Positions 42,272 to 51,343 of a stretch of 64,000 bases of DNA are shown piece by piece. This DNA is from Melioribacteraceae bacterium (GTDB taxonomy: Bacteria > Bacteroidota > Ignavibacteria > Ignavibacteriales > Melioribacteraceae): NCBI GenBank assembly GCA_021647785.1, contig JAKIUC010000019.1:1-64000 (forward strand). The letters run 5' to 3'. The notes beneath the pieces were generated by a model that ran no database searches, was not told where the DNA came from, and saw only the letters and a list, made by a program, of their open reading frames with translations. Every line of letters starts with the position of its first letter. Positions within the stretch are counted from its first letter, which is position 1. The translations under genes and the position numbers were made by a program.

Positions 42272-43318
42272 TTAATTAATTTTAATAAATGTTAATTCAA
42301 TTTCATTACTGTTTGTTTTTATTCTCGTCGGCTCCTTTTTACTTGCATAACCAAATATATTTTCTGAAAACGCTTTAATAAGCAATTCGCCATTGGGTGT
42401 AGTTCTCATATTTCGAGAAGATGTATAGAGATTATTACCTATTATGTTTTTTAGTTTGATATATTTAATAGTATTTTCACTAAAATTAAATTTTGCTATT
42501 TGTTCATTATTTGCATAATAAAGTATTTCGTTTTTCCCTACTCCAACAAAATACCAACTATCAGCATTGCTTCTTTGCCATTTTTCTTTAACAATATTTT
42601 TATAAGGAATTTTTATTTTTTTCGTTTCTTTTTCATCTTGTAATTCTATTTTTTCATATATTTTTGTGACTTCGAATCCATCCTCTTTATAATCTGCCTT
42701 ATATGAATTGTTATCAGAATCATGCACATAATATTTAGATCTTCTTAAGAATACTCCTTCTAAATTATAAATAAATATCCTACCAATATTAAAAAGTTCT
42801 GGATTAGTGATATCAATCGGCATTGTATTAAATATAATTTCACTTGTTGAATGGTTTATATAGTAAGAAATAATTCGATTAGATGGAGTTTTACCTTTTA
42901 ATGCATATTTTTCTTGAATTATTCCATTACTATCATATTTTAAAAAGCCTATAAAATACTCATTGCTTTTAATGAGACAGTACAAATTGCTATTTGCATC
43001 AGTTTCTATATCTAAATCTAAACTGCTGTAATTCACGATATTTTCTAAATTTATACTATGTAAATCATTCACTAAATTTTTCGTGAAAATTCTTCGCCCA
43101 GTTTTATCAAATTTTATGATACCCAATTCATCCTTATTTGTTAAATAAATATTGTTGTTATCTATAGCAAAATCATTCTGTAGGTAATATTTAACATTTC
43201 TGTTTGTTTTATCATAAATTGTATTTATATCTATTGAAAATATTTTTTCCTTAAAAGTATTTTTCTGTGAATAGATCAAATTACTTAATAAAAGTAAAAT
43301 AATAATTATTGATTTCAT
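42272..43318 (-). CDS. Secreted protein of unknown function, propeller-like
   Basis: A 348-residue protein with signal peptide 1-18 (MKSIIIILLLLSNLIYSQ) and no T9SS tail. The body is strand-rich with recurring aromatic and polar patterns (NIYLTNKDELGIIKFDKTGR, SNLYCLIKSNEYFIGFLKYD, NGELLIKAFSENIFGYASKK), resembling NHL/6-bladed propeller proteins. The ATG at 43318 has an AAAGGA ribosome site and is preferred over one eight codons upstream. It lies 11 bases before the giant beta-helix gene and 13 bases after the preceding gene. Confidence 0.7.
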   Translation of the reverse strand: MKSIIIILLLLSNLIYSQKNTFKEKIFSIDINTIYDKTNRNVKYYLQNDFAIDNNNIYLTNKDELGIIKFDKTGRRIFTKNLVNDLHSINLENIVNYSSLDLDIETDANSNLYCLIKSNEYFIGFLKYDSNGIIQEKYALKGKTPSNRIISYYINHSTSEIIFNTMPIDITNPELFNIGRIFIYNLEGVFLRRSKYYVHDSDNNSYKADYKEDGFEVTKIYEKIELQDEKETKKIKIPYKNIVKEKWQRSNADSWYFVGVGKNEILYYANNEQIAKFNFSENTIKYIKLKNIIGNNLYTSSRNMRTTPNGELLIKAFSENIFGYASKKEPTRIKTNSNEIELTFIKIN

Positions 43319-43331
43319 GTTATATCCTTTA

Positions 43332-44153
43332 TTAATTTTCATTTATAAAAATTTTCCAAGTATAATCTTGCAAGCCTGGGTCCCATGTTGAGAAATTCCC
43401 TCTTGGAGGAGTTCCAAATACTTCTAGTCTATGTTCATGAACACCATAATGGAAATGTTCCAATATCCCATTTGAACTTAGTACGCGCCAATTTTTTACA
43501 TCAGGATCAGAATTGTCTTTAATTATTCCAACATGATCAAAGATACCATCATTGTTCCAATCATATGCTACAATATCTCCGTTAAATTGATATTCATTCG
43601 AATATTCACTTTCAAGAGCAGGAGTTTTATTAGCAACTATATTATCACAATCTTCAGGTATTGCTTCACTTTTACCAGCATCAATATTCACTCTATAAAC
43701 AAATGCATAACATACATACCCATTTTGAAAATCCAGAGTAGGGAATAAATATTCAGTATTTGAAAGTTCATATGTAAATCCTGGAAAGCCTGCACCAGGT
43801 TCAACTTTGTATTGACTATATGTTTGCTGATTTATTTCAGTTGCAAGATTTAACCTTTGAATATATTCATCTTTTGTGATTACTTCATTATTAACTTTTA
43901 CCACTGTCGGAGTCCATGAAGCTACTCCTCGTAGATTTTTTAATTCTGTCCAATTCTCTGGAAAATAGAGAGGAGATATCTCATTTTTCGGATAAAAAAA
44001 TTGTGGACATCCATAAGTGAATTTTTCTGCTGCTTTAACTACTTTTTTCCCATACTCACTACTCGTTTGAGTACTTTCACTACAACTACTAACTATAATA
44101 CTTAATAATAAAAAAATTAATAAGAATTTGTTATAAATAAACTTCAATTTCAT
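43332..44153 (-). CDS. Lipoprotein with NlpC/CHAP-like cysteine-hydrolase features
   Basis: A 273-residue product starting at the ATG with a GAGG ribosome site (44153). The signal peptide ends in a lipobox, SIIVSSCSES, so it is likely a lipoprotein. In the middle, NGYVCYAFVYRV has a Cys and, further on, GDIVAYDWNNDGIFDHVGII has the Gly-Asp and Asp-His-Val-Gly pattern seen in NlpC/P60, CHAP and amidase-type cysteine hydrolases, with a further His in LEHFHYGVHEHR. A peptidoglycan or peptide hydrolase is possible (inference). It begins the three-gene secreted block. Confidence 0.65.
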   Translation of the reverse strand: MKLKFIYNKFLLIFLLLSIIVSSCSESTQTSSEYGKKVVKAAEKFTYGCPQFFYPKNEISPLYFPENWTELKNLRGVASWTPTVVKVNNEVITKDEYIQRLNLATEINQQTYSQYKVEPGAGFPGFTYELSNTEYLFPTLDFQNGYVCYAFVYRVNIDAGKSEAIPEDCDNIVANKTPALESEYSNEYQFNGDIVAYDWNNDGIFDHVGIIKDNSDPDVKNWRVLSSNGILEHFHYGVHEHRLEVFGTPPRGNFSTWDPGLQDYTWKIFINEN

Positions 44154-44710
44154 TTTAACCTCTAAATTTGTAATAGAATTAACATTTTCTTTGAGAAGAA
44201 TCAACTCAAACAAACCCAACAAAATATTCCCTTAGCTTATCAACCATTTTGTAAGCCACATGATGTATTGAAAATAAATGTATTAAAAAAGAAAAGTTCT
44301 GTAAAAGTAGTTTTAGCTCTATTTTGTGAAAATAGTTTTTTTCTTGTATTGGGTAAAAACTTTGTATGCAAAAAATGTAAGTCTTCGTTCTCCGAATTTC
44401 GTCGTATAAAAAAATTGGGGGGGGCAAATAGTATGCCAAATGTTTTATGTGAAACGTGAAATAGGAAATGTGAAAAAGGAATTACTTTTTCTTTAATAAT
44501 TATTGTTTTAATTTTTGCATTATTTCTTGTAGCTTTTAATATTTCTACAGCCTTTTCAAGTTTCCCCTTTTTTAGTTAAATAGATTATTATCATTTTTTG
44601 TACAAAAAAGTTTATACATTTATTTTTAGTGTCAAGGTAAATATTCAGCTTAATAGGACTTATTATCTATTATTTTAATTCTGATGTAGCTCTTCTCATT
44701 ACAATTTTAA
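44154..44710. other. 557-base gap without a supported gene
   Basis: AT-rich sequence with many short stops. A run of eight G at about 44417-44424 stands out in so AT-rich a context and could be prone to slippage. A short plus-strand frame nearby contains FVCKKCKSSF, which looks slightly like a zinc ribbon, but it has no start context or neighbours to support it. No promoter or terminator could be named with confidence. Confidence 0.4.
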
Positions 44711-45331
44711 TTATTTTTGTAATGAAGTGGAATTTATCTCGCTTGCATCCCAAACTGGAATATCCAAAAATTCACTTAGAACTTTTGCATCAAGTCTAAT
44801 TTGTTTAAGGTTTGAGTGATCAATTACATTTAATCTTTGTGAATCGGTAAGAATTAGATTAAGTTCAAAACTATCAAAGGCGTTGTTACTATTTTTAACA
44901 TATTCTGAGATAATTTGAATTGCACAAATATTTGTAAGTTTAGTAGAATTTTTAAGATTTGAGCCTCCAATTGTGTTCTCCGGATTTTTGCGTCCTCTCC
45001 AGAAAAAACCATTCCCTTTATCAAATACAATTGGAACTGTTCCAAAATAATATAACATACCGCCCCCAACAGCAAATGCAGCACCAATCAACATTGGGAA
45101 AAATGATGAAATTTCGATATCCACGATTTTGAAATAATAGAAGGCAATGCTCATTGCCACACCAAAGAGTGTGAAAATAAAATAGACTATTTTTGCACCG
45201 AGCGAAGTTTGGAATTCAATTCTGTTAGAATTGATTTGGGTTAAGTTGTGAGTTTTAAAACTAGCACCACCTTTTCTAAGAGGTTCCCAACTTACACTCT
45301 CGGCAAATTTATTGTTTGTTTTAGAATCCAT
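44711..45331 (-). CDS. Membrane protein of unknown function
   Basis: A 206-residue protein with a hydrophilic N-terminus (about 45 residues including SVSWEPLRKGGASFKTHNL), two membrane helices at about 47-65 and 74-94 joined by a short loop, and a soluble C-terminal domain of about 110 residues with FDKGNGFFWRGRK and the strand-rich IISEYVKN...SFELNLIL. I do not recognise a named family; the helix pair plus a PH-like strand domain is the visible architecture. It lies 16 bases downstream of the acyltransferase and may be cotranscribed. Confidence 0.7.
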   Translation of the reverse strand: MDSKTNNKFAESVSWEPLRKGGASFKTHNLTQINSNRIEFQTSLGAKIVYFIFTLFGVAMSIAFYYFKIVDIEISSFFPMLIGAAFAVGGGMLYYFGTVPIVFDKGNGFFWRGRKNPENTIGGSNLKNSTKLTNICAIQIISEYVKNSNNAFDSFELNLILTDSQRLNVIDHSNLKQIRLDAKVLSEFLDIPVWDASEINSTSLQK

Positions 45332-45347
45332 TTTCTTAACTCATCTT

Positions 45348-46163
45348 TTATTCCAGAATTAGCTCTTCCCTTCCCCACTTTTTTAGATGAGAAATAATAA
45401 ACTCTACTACTTGCTTATGCTGCTCACTTCCGTTTCCTGTTATTTCCATCGGTTTACCAAAAGAGAAATGGACTTTTTTGCTTATATCAATTTTGCCGAA
45501 TTCTTTCATTATTTTCCCATTTCCCCAAGCATCTGTAAGCAATGCAATAGGTACTACAGGAACATTATTCCGTTTTGCTAATTTAATTCCGAGAGTGTTA
45601 AAATTATTTTGATCAAAAATAGGAGTTCTTGTTTTTTGCGGAAATAGGATTATTGAACGACCATCTTCTAATCTTTCAGCACCTTGCTTCATTACTTGCA
45701 TTAAATCTTCACGAGCATTTTTTCTACTAACAATAATTGGATGACGCGAGCTATTAATTGGTCCAAAAAGTGGAGTGGAGTTTAACTCTTCCTTAGTAAC
45801 AAAAACTACTGGTTTCACTGGGTTTATAATTCGTGGTAATGCTATAGTTTCTAACGTACTCATGTGATTTCCAATAAAGACGGCTGGTCCATCAAAAGAG
45901 CTTAAATTATGCATCCCATCAATTTCAATTTTAACCCCTACTTTTTCTAATCCATCCATAATCATTTTTGATGAATTAACCCAGTTATAGCGGTTGTAAA
46001 TATTTTTTCTTGTTAGTTTATTGGCATAAAAAAAGATGTGTAATAAATTAGGGAAGAAACGTAATTCAGTTGGCAGAGAAGATTTCTTCTCTGCATCAAC
46101 GGGTGTTTTGTAAACATCTTGCTTTGCAAGTATGTTATCATATTCTGTAACTATTTTCATCAT
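45348..46163 (-). CDS. 1-acyl-glycerol-3-phosphate acyltransferase (PlsC-like)
   Basis: A 271-residue acyltransferase of the PlsC fold, which adds an acyl chain to lysophosphatidate. The usual NHxSxxD motif reads GNHMSTLETIALP, so Glu replaces the catalytic Asp, and the FPEGTR motif reads LFPQKTRTPIF. The remaining landmarks (VFVTKEELNSTPLFGP, PIIVSRKNAREDL, VPVVPIALLTDAWGNGK) agree with a subgroup I recall from several phyla that shares both changes, so it is likely active. It precedes the unknown membrane protein. Confidence 0.82.
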   Translation of the reverse strand: MMKIVTEYDNILAKQDVYKTPVDAEKKSSLPTELRFFPNLLHIFFYANKLTRKNIYNRYNWVNSSKMIMDGLEKVGVKIEIDGMHNLSSFDGPAVFIGNHMSTLETIALPRIINPVKPVVFVTKEELNSTPLFGPINSSRHPIIVSRKNAREDLMQVMKQGAERLEDGRSIILFPQKTRTPIFDQNNFNTLGIKLAKRNNVPVVPIALLTDAWGNGKIMKEFGKIDISKKVHFSFGKPMEITGNGSEQHKQVVEFIISHLKKWGREELILE

Positions 46164-46186
46164 ACTTTTATTAAATATTATTGGTA

Positions 46187-47653
46187 CTATTTTGTATATT
46201 TTAATAAAATTGCTTTAACTAACTCATAAAATTTTGCAGTTGCCTTAATGTGTAATCTTTCATCAGGCGAATGTGCCCCTTCTATAGTTGGACCAAATGA
46301 TATCATATCTATACCCGGATATTTAGCACCGAGTAACCCAGTCTCTAAACCAGCATGAATTGCCTTAATTTCCGGTTCTGAATTATTGATTTCGCTATAA
46401 ACTTCTTTAGCAACTTTAAGTAATTCAGAATCCATGTTTGGCTGCCAGCCTGGATATCCATCACCAGTATCAACTCTATCGGCACCACCAAGTTCAAAAA
46501 TAGCTTTAACCATATTTGATACATGCCACTTTGCACTATCAATAGCACTGCGCTGGCTTGTACCAATCACCAATTGATTATCGATAATACCAAGAGTAGC
46601 AAGGTTCGTGGATGTCTCAACTAAGCCGGGAATATCTGGACTCATTGCAGTGATACCATGCGGAGCAGCTAATAAAACTTTAATTAAATTAGTTACAAAT
46701 TCTTTTGTAAATACTTTTTCAGCATTTGAATCTTTTTTATTAAATAATATTTTTAAGCCAGGGTCATTAACATTGAATTCTAAAAGAGTATCAGCAATAA
46801 ATCTATCAGCTATCTCTTTCACTTTCCCCTCATCTGCTGGATTGATTAATAGTGTAGCTTCTGATTCACGTGGTATTGCATTACGGAGTGAGCCTCCTGA
46901 TATTGCCGATAATTCATAATCAACTTCTGCCTCAATTCTATTTAGCAACTGTGCTAATAACCGAATTGCATTTGCTCTACCATTGGCAACATCTAAACCG
47001 GAGTGACCTCCTTTTAAGCCAGTAAGCATAAGGTCATAAGAGGTAAGTTCTTTATTGCTTTCTCTATAATCGAGATTAAAATATCCACGTGTATCTTGAC
47101 CACCGGAACATCCAACATAAAAAGCTCCATCTTCCTCTGAGTCAAGGTTAAGAAGAGTCTTGCCAGTTATAAAGCCAGGCTGTAAAGCATTTACACCAGT
47201 CATACCAGTCTCCTCATCAATTGTACACAATAATTCTAATGGTCCGTGTATCACAGATGGATCAGTGGCAGCAGCCATACCAGCAGCTACACCAATTCCA
47301 TTATCTGCACCAAGTGTTGTTCCTTCGGCAGTTATCCAATCACCATCACGATATATTTTTATTGGGTCATTATCAAAATCATGCTCTGTGCCTTTATTCT
47401 TTTCACAAACCATATCCAAGTGCCCTTGAATAACTATAGTTGGAGCATTTTCATACCCAGGTGTTGCCGGAACTTTTATTACAATATTTCCAACAGAATC
47501 TTCTACAAATTCAAAACTATTTGTATTTGCAAAATTGCGTACATGTGCTCTAATTTTTTCTTCTTTCTTTGAAGGACGTGGGACTTGGGTAATTTCATAA
47601 AAATATTCCCAAACTAATTTTGGTTCTAATCCTTCAATTGCTGCCTTTGACAT
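46187..47653 (-). CDS. pepD: Aminoacyl-histidine dipeptidase (M20C, PepD)
   Basis: A 488-residue cytosolic di-zinc dipeptidase. Metal and catalytic residues appear in IQGHLDMVCEKN, LGADNGIGVA, CTIDEETGMTG, LNLDSEEDG and GAHSPDERLHI near the C-terminus; GGHSGLDVANGRANAI is the M20 dimerisation and substrate segment. It cleaves dipeptides such as carnosine and Xaa-His. The ATG at 47653 has a GGAG ribosome site and gives the normal family start. It belongs to a different M20 branch from LysK. Confidence 0.93.
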   Translation of the reverse strand: MSKAAIEGLEPKLVWEYFYEITQVPRPSKKEEKIRAHVRNFANTNSFEFVEDSVGNIVIKVPATPGYENAPTIVIQGHLDMVCEKNKGTEHDFDNDPIKIYRDGDWITAEGTTLGADNGIGVAAGMAAATDPSVIHGPLELLCTIDEETGMTGVNALQPGFITGKTLLNLDSEEDGAFYVGCSGGQDTRGYFNLDYRESNKELTSYDLMLTGLKGGHSGLDVANGRANAIRLLAQLLNRIEAEVDYELSAISGGSLRNAIPRESEATLLINPADEGKVKEIADRFIADTLLEFNVNDPGLKILFNKKDSNAEKVFTKEFVTNLIKVLLAAPHGITAMSPDIPGLVETSTNLATLGIIDNQLVIGTSQRSAIDSAKWHVSNMVKAIFELGGADRVDTGDGYPGWQPNMDSELLKVAKEVYSEINNSEPEIKAIHAGLETGLLGAKYPGIDMISFGPTIEGAHSPDERLHIKATAKFYELVKAILLKYTK

Positions 47654-47871
47654 ACTTTCTCCTTTATTAAAATATATTTCTTTATAGAAATAGTTAAACA
47701 TTTATAAAATATTTTCAAAAAATAAAATCGTAATTTATTGTCATTTACTACGTGTCATTTCATAGTCATTAAACATAATAGTAATAGCAAAATTAATGAC
47801 TTAATGATAAAATAAATAAAGTATTCCAAATTATATATCTTTTATTTTTCAACAATATTTGAAATAATATT

Positions 47872-48954
47872 TTAGCTATGACGAATATTAAGAATATCTC
47901 CGTCTTTAACTATATATTGTTTTCCTTCTAATCTCCAAACTCCAGCTTCTTTACATTTACTAAAAGAACCGTGAGTAATATAATCATCATAATGTACAAC
48001 TTCTGCACGTATAAATTTATTGTAAAAATCTGTATGAATTACTCCCGCAGAATCTTGTGCTGTATAGTTCTTTTTGATTGTCCAAGCTCTGTTTTCATCT
48101 TCACCAACTGTAAAGAACGATTGAAGCCCAAGTTTATCATAAGCGGAGCCAAGAATTTTACTAAGGGCAGACTCTTTTATTCCATAATCTTCCATGAATG
48201 TTATTCTATCTTCCTCATCCATTGAAGATAATTCATACTCAATTTTTCCAAAAAATGGGACTATTGTTTCATCTTTATTTAGAAGCGAGTCTCTAATTTC
48301 TGCGATTGTGCTTTCAACATCGTCAATCGAATTTTCATCAAAATTAACTCCAATAAGTAATGGCTTTAATGTCAACAGTTGATATCCGGAAAGTATTTTC
48401 AATTCATCATCACTAAGCCCTAATGTACGCAAGGGTTTTTCATCCTCAACATGAGCATAGCATTTCTCGATAATTGGTAATTCCCTTTTCATCTTTTCAT
48501 CTTTAGTTTTCATTATTTCTTTTTTTAACTTAACAATTCTACTTTCTAAAAAGGCTAAATCATAAAAGAGAAATTCTGTTTCAAGAAATTCAATATCACG
48601 AGCAGGGTTTACAGTATTCATTGGGTGAGCAACAGAGCCATCGCTAAACTGACGGACTACATAAAATAACGCATCATTATTTTTTACATTGTTCATAAAT
48701 TGAGTAGTAATTTTCACTTTGCCATTATCCGACATTTTTAAGCCAGGTGTGTCAAATATTTCAATTGTAGCATGAACAGTTTTTTTTGGATTAAACATTT
48801 CTGTTAATATATCAAGTCTTTTATCGGGTACTTTTACAACTTCAATGGTTGCTTCTTCTTTACCCATACTCATTTCCGGATTTTCAATTCCAGCAATTGT
48901 ATTAAAAAGAGTTGTCTTGCCTGAATATTGTAATCCTACTAAACCAATTTGCAT
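47872..48954 (-). CDS. YchF-related GTPase with TGS (DUF933) domain
   Basis: A 360-residue Obg/YchF-like P-loop NTPase. The G1 motif is GLQYSGKTTLF instead of the GLPNVGKSTLF usual in YchF, G3 is FDTPGLKM instead of DIAGL, and the GEGLGN stretch is missing. A coiled coil follows (about 130-165, VKLKKEIMKTKDEKMKRE). The C-terminal TGS domain is typical of the family (IHTDFYNKFIRAEVVHYDDY, DGDILNIRHS). It is probably a divergent paralogue rather than YchF itself. Its cellular role, presumably ribosome- or stress-linked, is not known. Confidence 0.85.
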   Translation of the reverse strand: MQIGLVGLQYSGKTTLFNTIAGIENPEMSMGKEEATIEVVKVPDKRLDILTEMFNPKKTVHATIEIFDTPGLKMSDNGKVKITTQFMNNVKNNDALFYVVRQFSDGSVAHPMNTVNPARDIEFLETEFLFYDLAFLESRIVKLKKEIMKTKDEKMKRELPIIEKCYAHVEDEKPLRTLGLSDDELKILSGYQLLTLKPLLIGVNFDENSIDDVESTIAEIRDSLLNKDETIVPFFGKIEYELSSMDEEDRITFMEDYGIKESALSKILGSAYDKLGLQSFFTVGEDENRAWTIKKNYTAQDSAGVIHTDFYNKFIRAEVVHYDDYITHGSFSKCKEAGVWRLEGKQYIVKDGDILNIRHS

Positions 48955-49042
48955 GTTATATTCCTATGTGTGTTTTTATCTGTTAATAATTAATAATTAG
49001 ATATAAGATTTAGAGATATAAGATTCTTGTATGTTAAAAGCG

Positions 49043-49118
49043 AACATCCCACGGGATGTTTCTACACTTTTTCTTAATCTTAATTCTTACTTAGCCTTAA
49101 TTCTTACTCTTAATTTTA
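49043..49118. repeat. Perfect hairpin plus TTAATTCTTAC tandem stretch
   Basis: AACATCCC-AC-GGGATGTT (49043-49060) is a perfect 8-base stem with a 2-base loop, followed by TCTACA. From about 49072 to 49118 the sequence repeats TTAAT/CTTAC units, for example taattcttac and ttaattcttact. The pair fills the gap between the GTPase gene and clpS. Confidence 0.55.
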
Positions 49119-49217
49119 TTCTATTATTATTTCATATTATATTATTTACTAATAGTAATCTATTTTATATCAACATTATTTATTTATAGATTCGGTTGAT
49201 ATAATCATCCTCCAAAT

Positions 49218-49508
49218 CTATTCTGAAAGAATTTGTGTATGTAATGCAATCTCTTCGAGAATAGAAGTAACTTTTAAGCATGATGGCAAATCACCTCCAA
49301 AGACTATAGCTTTACCTTTTACATGAACTTCAAAAGCAAAGCTGCGACCTTCTTTAAAGGTACATCCAACAGCTTTAACTAACTGAACAATTACTTCATC
49401 AAATGTGTGAACTTCATCGTTATAAAGAACGACTTTAAAAGGAATTCCTATAGAAGTCTTTTCTTCTACTACTGTTTCAATTATTCCTTCTGTTTGCTCT
49501 TTCTGCAC
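49218..49508 (-). CDS. clpS: ATP-dependent Clp protease adaptor ClpS
   Basis: A 96-residue ClpS. It binds N-degron substrates and delivers them to ClpA- or ClpC-type unfoldases. The core motif VVLYNDEVHTFDEVIVQL and the following KEGRSFAFEVHVKGKAIVF and LEEIALHTQILSE match the family, with an unstructured N-terminal extension of about 20 residues as expected. The start is GTG at 49508, preceded by AAGGAT. It stands alone between a repeat region and etfB on the other strand. Confidence 0.92.
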   Translation of the reverse strand: MQKEQTEGIIETVVEEKTSIGIPFKVVLYNDEVHTFDEVIVQLVKAVGCTFKEGRSFAFEVHVKGKAIVFGGDLPSCLKVTSILEEIALHTQILSE

Positions 49509-49617
49509 TATCTTAATCCTTTTTTTTTAAGTACAAAAGGTATTAAATTACTATAGTAAAGGAAAATTTACTTATATTTTATTATTAAACTTTATAACAA
49601 AATTAAATGGAGAAAAA

Positions 49618-50364
49618 ATGAAAATAGTTGTTTGTGTTAACCATGTACCCGATACAGCTACAAAAATCAGCATATCTTCAGATCAAAAAACTATTGACAC
49701 TACTGGGGTTACTTATGTTTTAAACCCTTACGATGAAATTGCAATTGAAGAAGCATTAAAAACCAAAGAGGCAATTGGAGGCGAAGTTATTGCCCTCTCT
49801 CTGGGAAATGACTCCAATAAAGAGTCGCTTCGGAAAGCATTAGCAATGGGTGCTGATAGTGCAGTATTACTTAAAGGGAACTCATCGTTAGATTCAATAG
49901 TAACAGCTAATGCTCTTGCTACTGAAATTATTAGTCAAGATTCTAAATTAGTATTTATGGGAAAACAATCTGTTGATTACGATAGCTCAATTATGGGACA
50001 GTTAGTTGCTTCACTTCTTGATTATAATATAGTTTCAAATGCTACATCATTTAGTATAGATGGTGATAAGATTATAGCTGAACGAGAAATTGAAGGTGGT
50101 AAAGAGAGTATTGAAACTTCACTACCTGCAATTGTAACAGCACAGAAGGGACTTAACGAGCCAAGGTATGCATCCTTAAAAGGGATAATGACTGCTAAGA
50201 GAAAAACTATTGAAGAGAAAGATATTGAAATATCTGAATCGCACGTAGTTGTTAACATTATGAAAAAACCAGAAGAGAAAGCTGCGGGTAAAATTGTTGG
50301 TGAAGATGCAAGTGCAGTTCCAGAACTGGTACATTTATTAAAAGAAGAAGCAAAAATTATTTGA
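49618..50364 (+). CDS. etfB: Electron transfer flavoprotein, beta subunit
   Basis: A 248-residue EtfB, which with EtfA carries electrons from acyl-CoA and other dehydrogenases to the quinone pool. It has KIVVCVNHVPDTATKISISS, YVLNPYDEIAIEEAL, LAMGADSAVLLKG and GKQSVDYDSSIMGQLVA near the AMP/FAD site, and the recognition loop ETSLPAIVTAQKGLNEPRYASLKGI. The ATG follows a TGGAG ribosome site, and etfA starts 12 bases after the stop. Confidence 0.96.
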   Translation: MKIVVCVNHVPDTATKISISSDQKTIDTTGVTYVLNPYDEIAIEEALKTKEAIGGEVIALSLGNDSNKESLRKALAMGADSAVLLKGNSSLDSIVTANALATEIISQDSKLVFMGKQSVDYDSSIMGQLVASLLDYNIVSNATSFSIDGDKIIAEREIEGGKESIETSLPAIVTAQKGLNEPRYASLKGIMTAKRKTIEEKDIEISESHVVVNIMKKPEEKAAGKIVGEDASAVPELVHLLKEEAKII

Positions 50365-50376
50365 GGAGTTTAAATA

Positions 50377-51339
50377 ATGGGAAATAAATTTTTAGTCTTT
50401 ATTGAACAACGTGATGGTGAAATTAAGAAATCGTCATTGGAAGTTATTAAAAAAGGGAGTGACTTAGCTGCTTCGCAAAATGCAGATATTGAAGCAGTTA
50501 CAATTGGTGATGTGGTTAATAACCTTGAGAACATTGGAGGTTATGGCATTTCAAAAGTTACTCATATTCATAATAGTGAATTATCAAATTTTTCTGTTTC
50601 GGCATATTCTGAATTGCTGATTAGTTTTGCTCTTGAGATTAATGCTGATACAATTCTATTTGCCAATACTGCAATGGGGAAAGACCTTGCACCACCTTTG
50701 GCTGTAAAATTAAACGCTGGTGTAGTTGTAGATTGTATATCTCTTGATTTCAAAGATGGTAAACTGACTGCTGCACGCCCAGTTTATGCAGGCAAAGCTA
50801 TAGTGGAAGTAGAATCTAACTTAGATAAAAGTGTTTACACACTCCGCCCAAATGTCTTTACTATAGGTGAAACATCGGATGCTAAAGCTGAAGTTGTAAT
50901 TAAAAATATTGATACTTTAAACCTTGCAAACAAAGTTGTTTCAGTAAGTAAAGCAGAAGGTAAACTTGATGTTGCGGAAGCAGATATAATTGTATCTGGC
51001 GGACGAGGCATGAAAGCTGCAGAAAACTTTGGAATGATTGAAGAGTTAGCCGATATACTTGGTGCTGCTACTGGTGCTTCGCGTGCTGTAGTAGATGCAG
51101 GCTGGAGACCACACAGTGAACAAGTGGGACAAACTGGAAAAACTGTCTCTCCAAATCTTTATATTGCAGTTGGAATTTCGGGAGCTATTCAACATCTGGC
51201 GGGAATGCAATCGTCAAAATATATTGTTGCAATTAACAAAGATAAAGATGCTCCTATTTTTCAAGTTGCTGATTATGGAATTGCAGGTGATGCATTTGAA
51301 GTACTACCTGCACTAATAGAAGAATTAAAGAAAGACTAA
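50377..51339 (+). CDS. etfA: Electron transfer flavoprotein, alpha subunit
   Basis: A 320-residue EtfA, with a less conserved N-terminal domain and the FAD-binding C-terminal domain: IIVSGGRGMKAAENF, AVVDAGWRPHSEQVGQTGK, VSPNLYIAVGISGAIQHLAG and INKDKDAPIFQVADYGIAGD. It pairs with the EtfB encoded just upstream. A GGAG ribosome site precedes the ATG. No acyl-CoA dehydrogenase or ETF-quinone oxidoreductase gene lies nearby, so the electron source cannot be told. Confidence 0.96.
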   Translation: MGNKFLVFIEQRDGEIKKSSLEVIKKGSDLAASQNADIEAVTIGDVVNNLENIGGYGISKVTHIHNSELSNFSVSAYSELLISFALEINADTILFANTAMGKDLAPPLAVKLNAGVVVDCISLDFKDGKLTAARPVYAGKAIVEVESNLDKSVYTLRPNVFTIGETSDAKAEVVIKNIDTLNLANKVVSVSKAEGKLDVAEADIIVSGGRGMKAAENFGMIEELADILGAATGASRAVVDAGWRPHSEQVGQTGKTVSPNLYIAVGISGAIQHLAGMQSSKYIVAINKDKDAPIFQVADYGIAGDAFEVLPALIEELKKD

Positions 51340-51343
51340 TATC

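Noticed and set aside
44268-44459. 63-codon frame with a CKKC motif
   Set aside because: One Cys pair and no second pair, poor start context and an 8-G run inside; not enough to support a gene.
46187-47653. PepD as the missing LysK
   Set aside because: Both are M20 peptidases, but this one has the full M20C dipeptidase pattern and normal PepD length, and is unlinked to the lysine operon.
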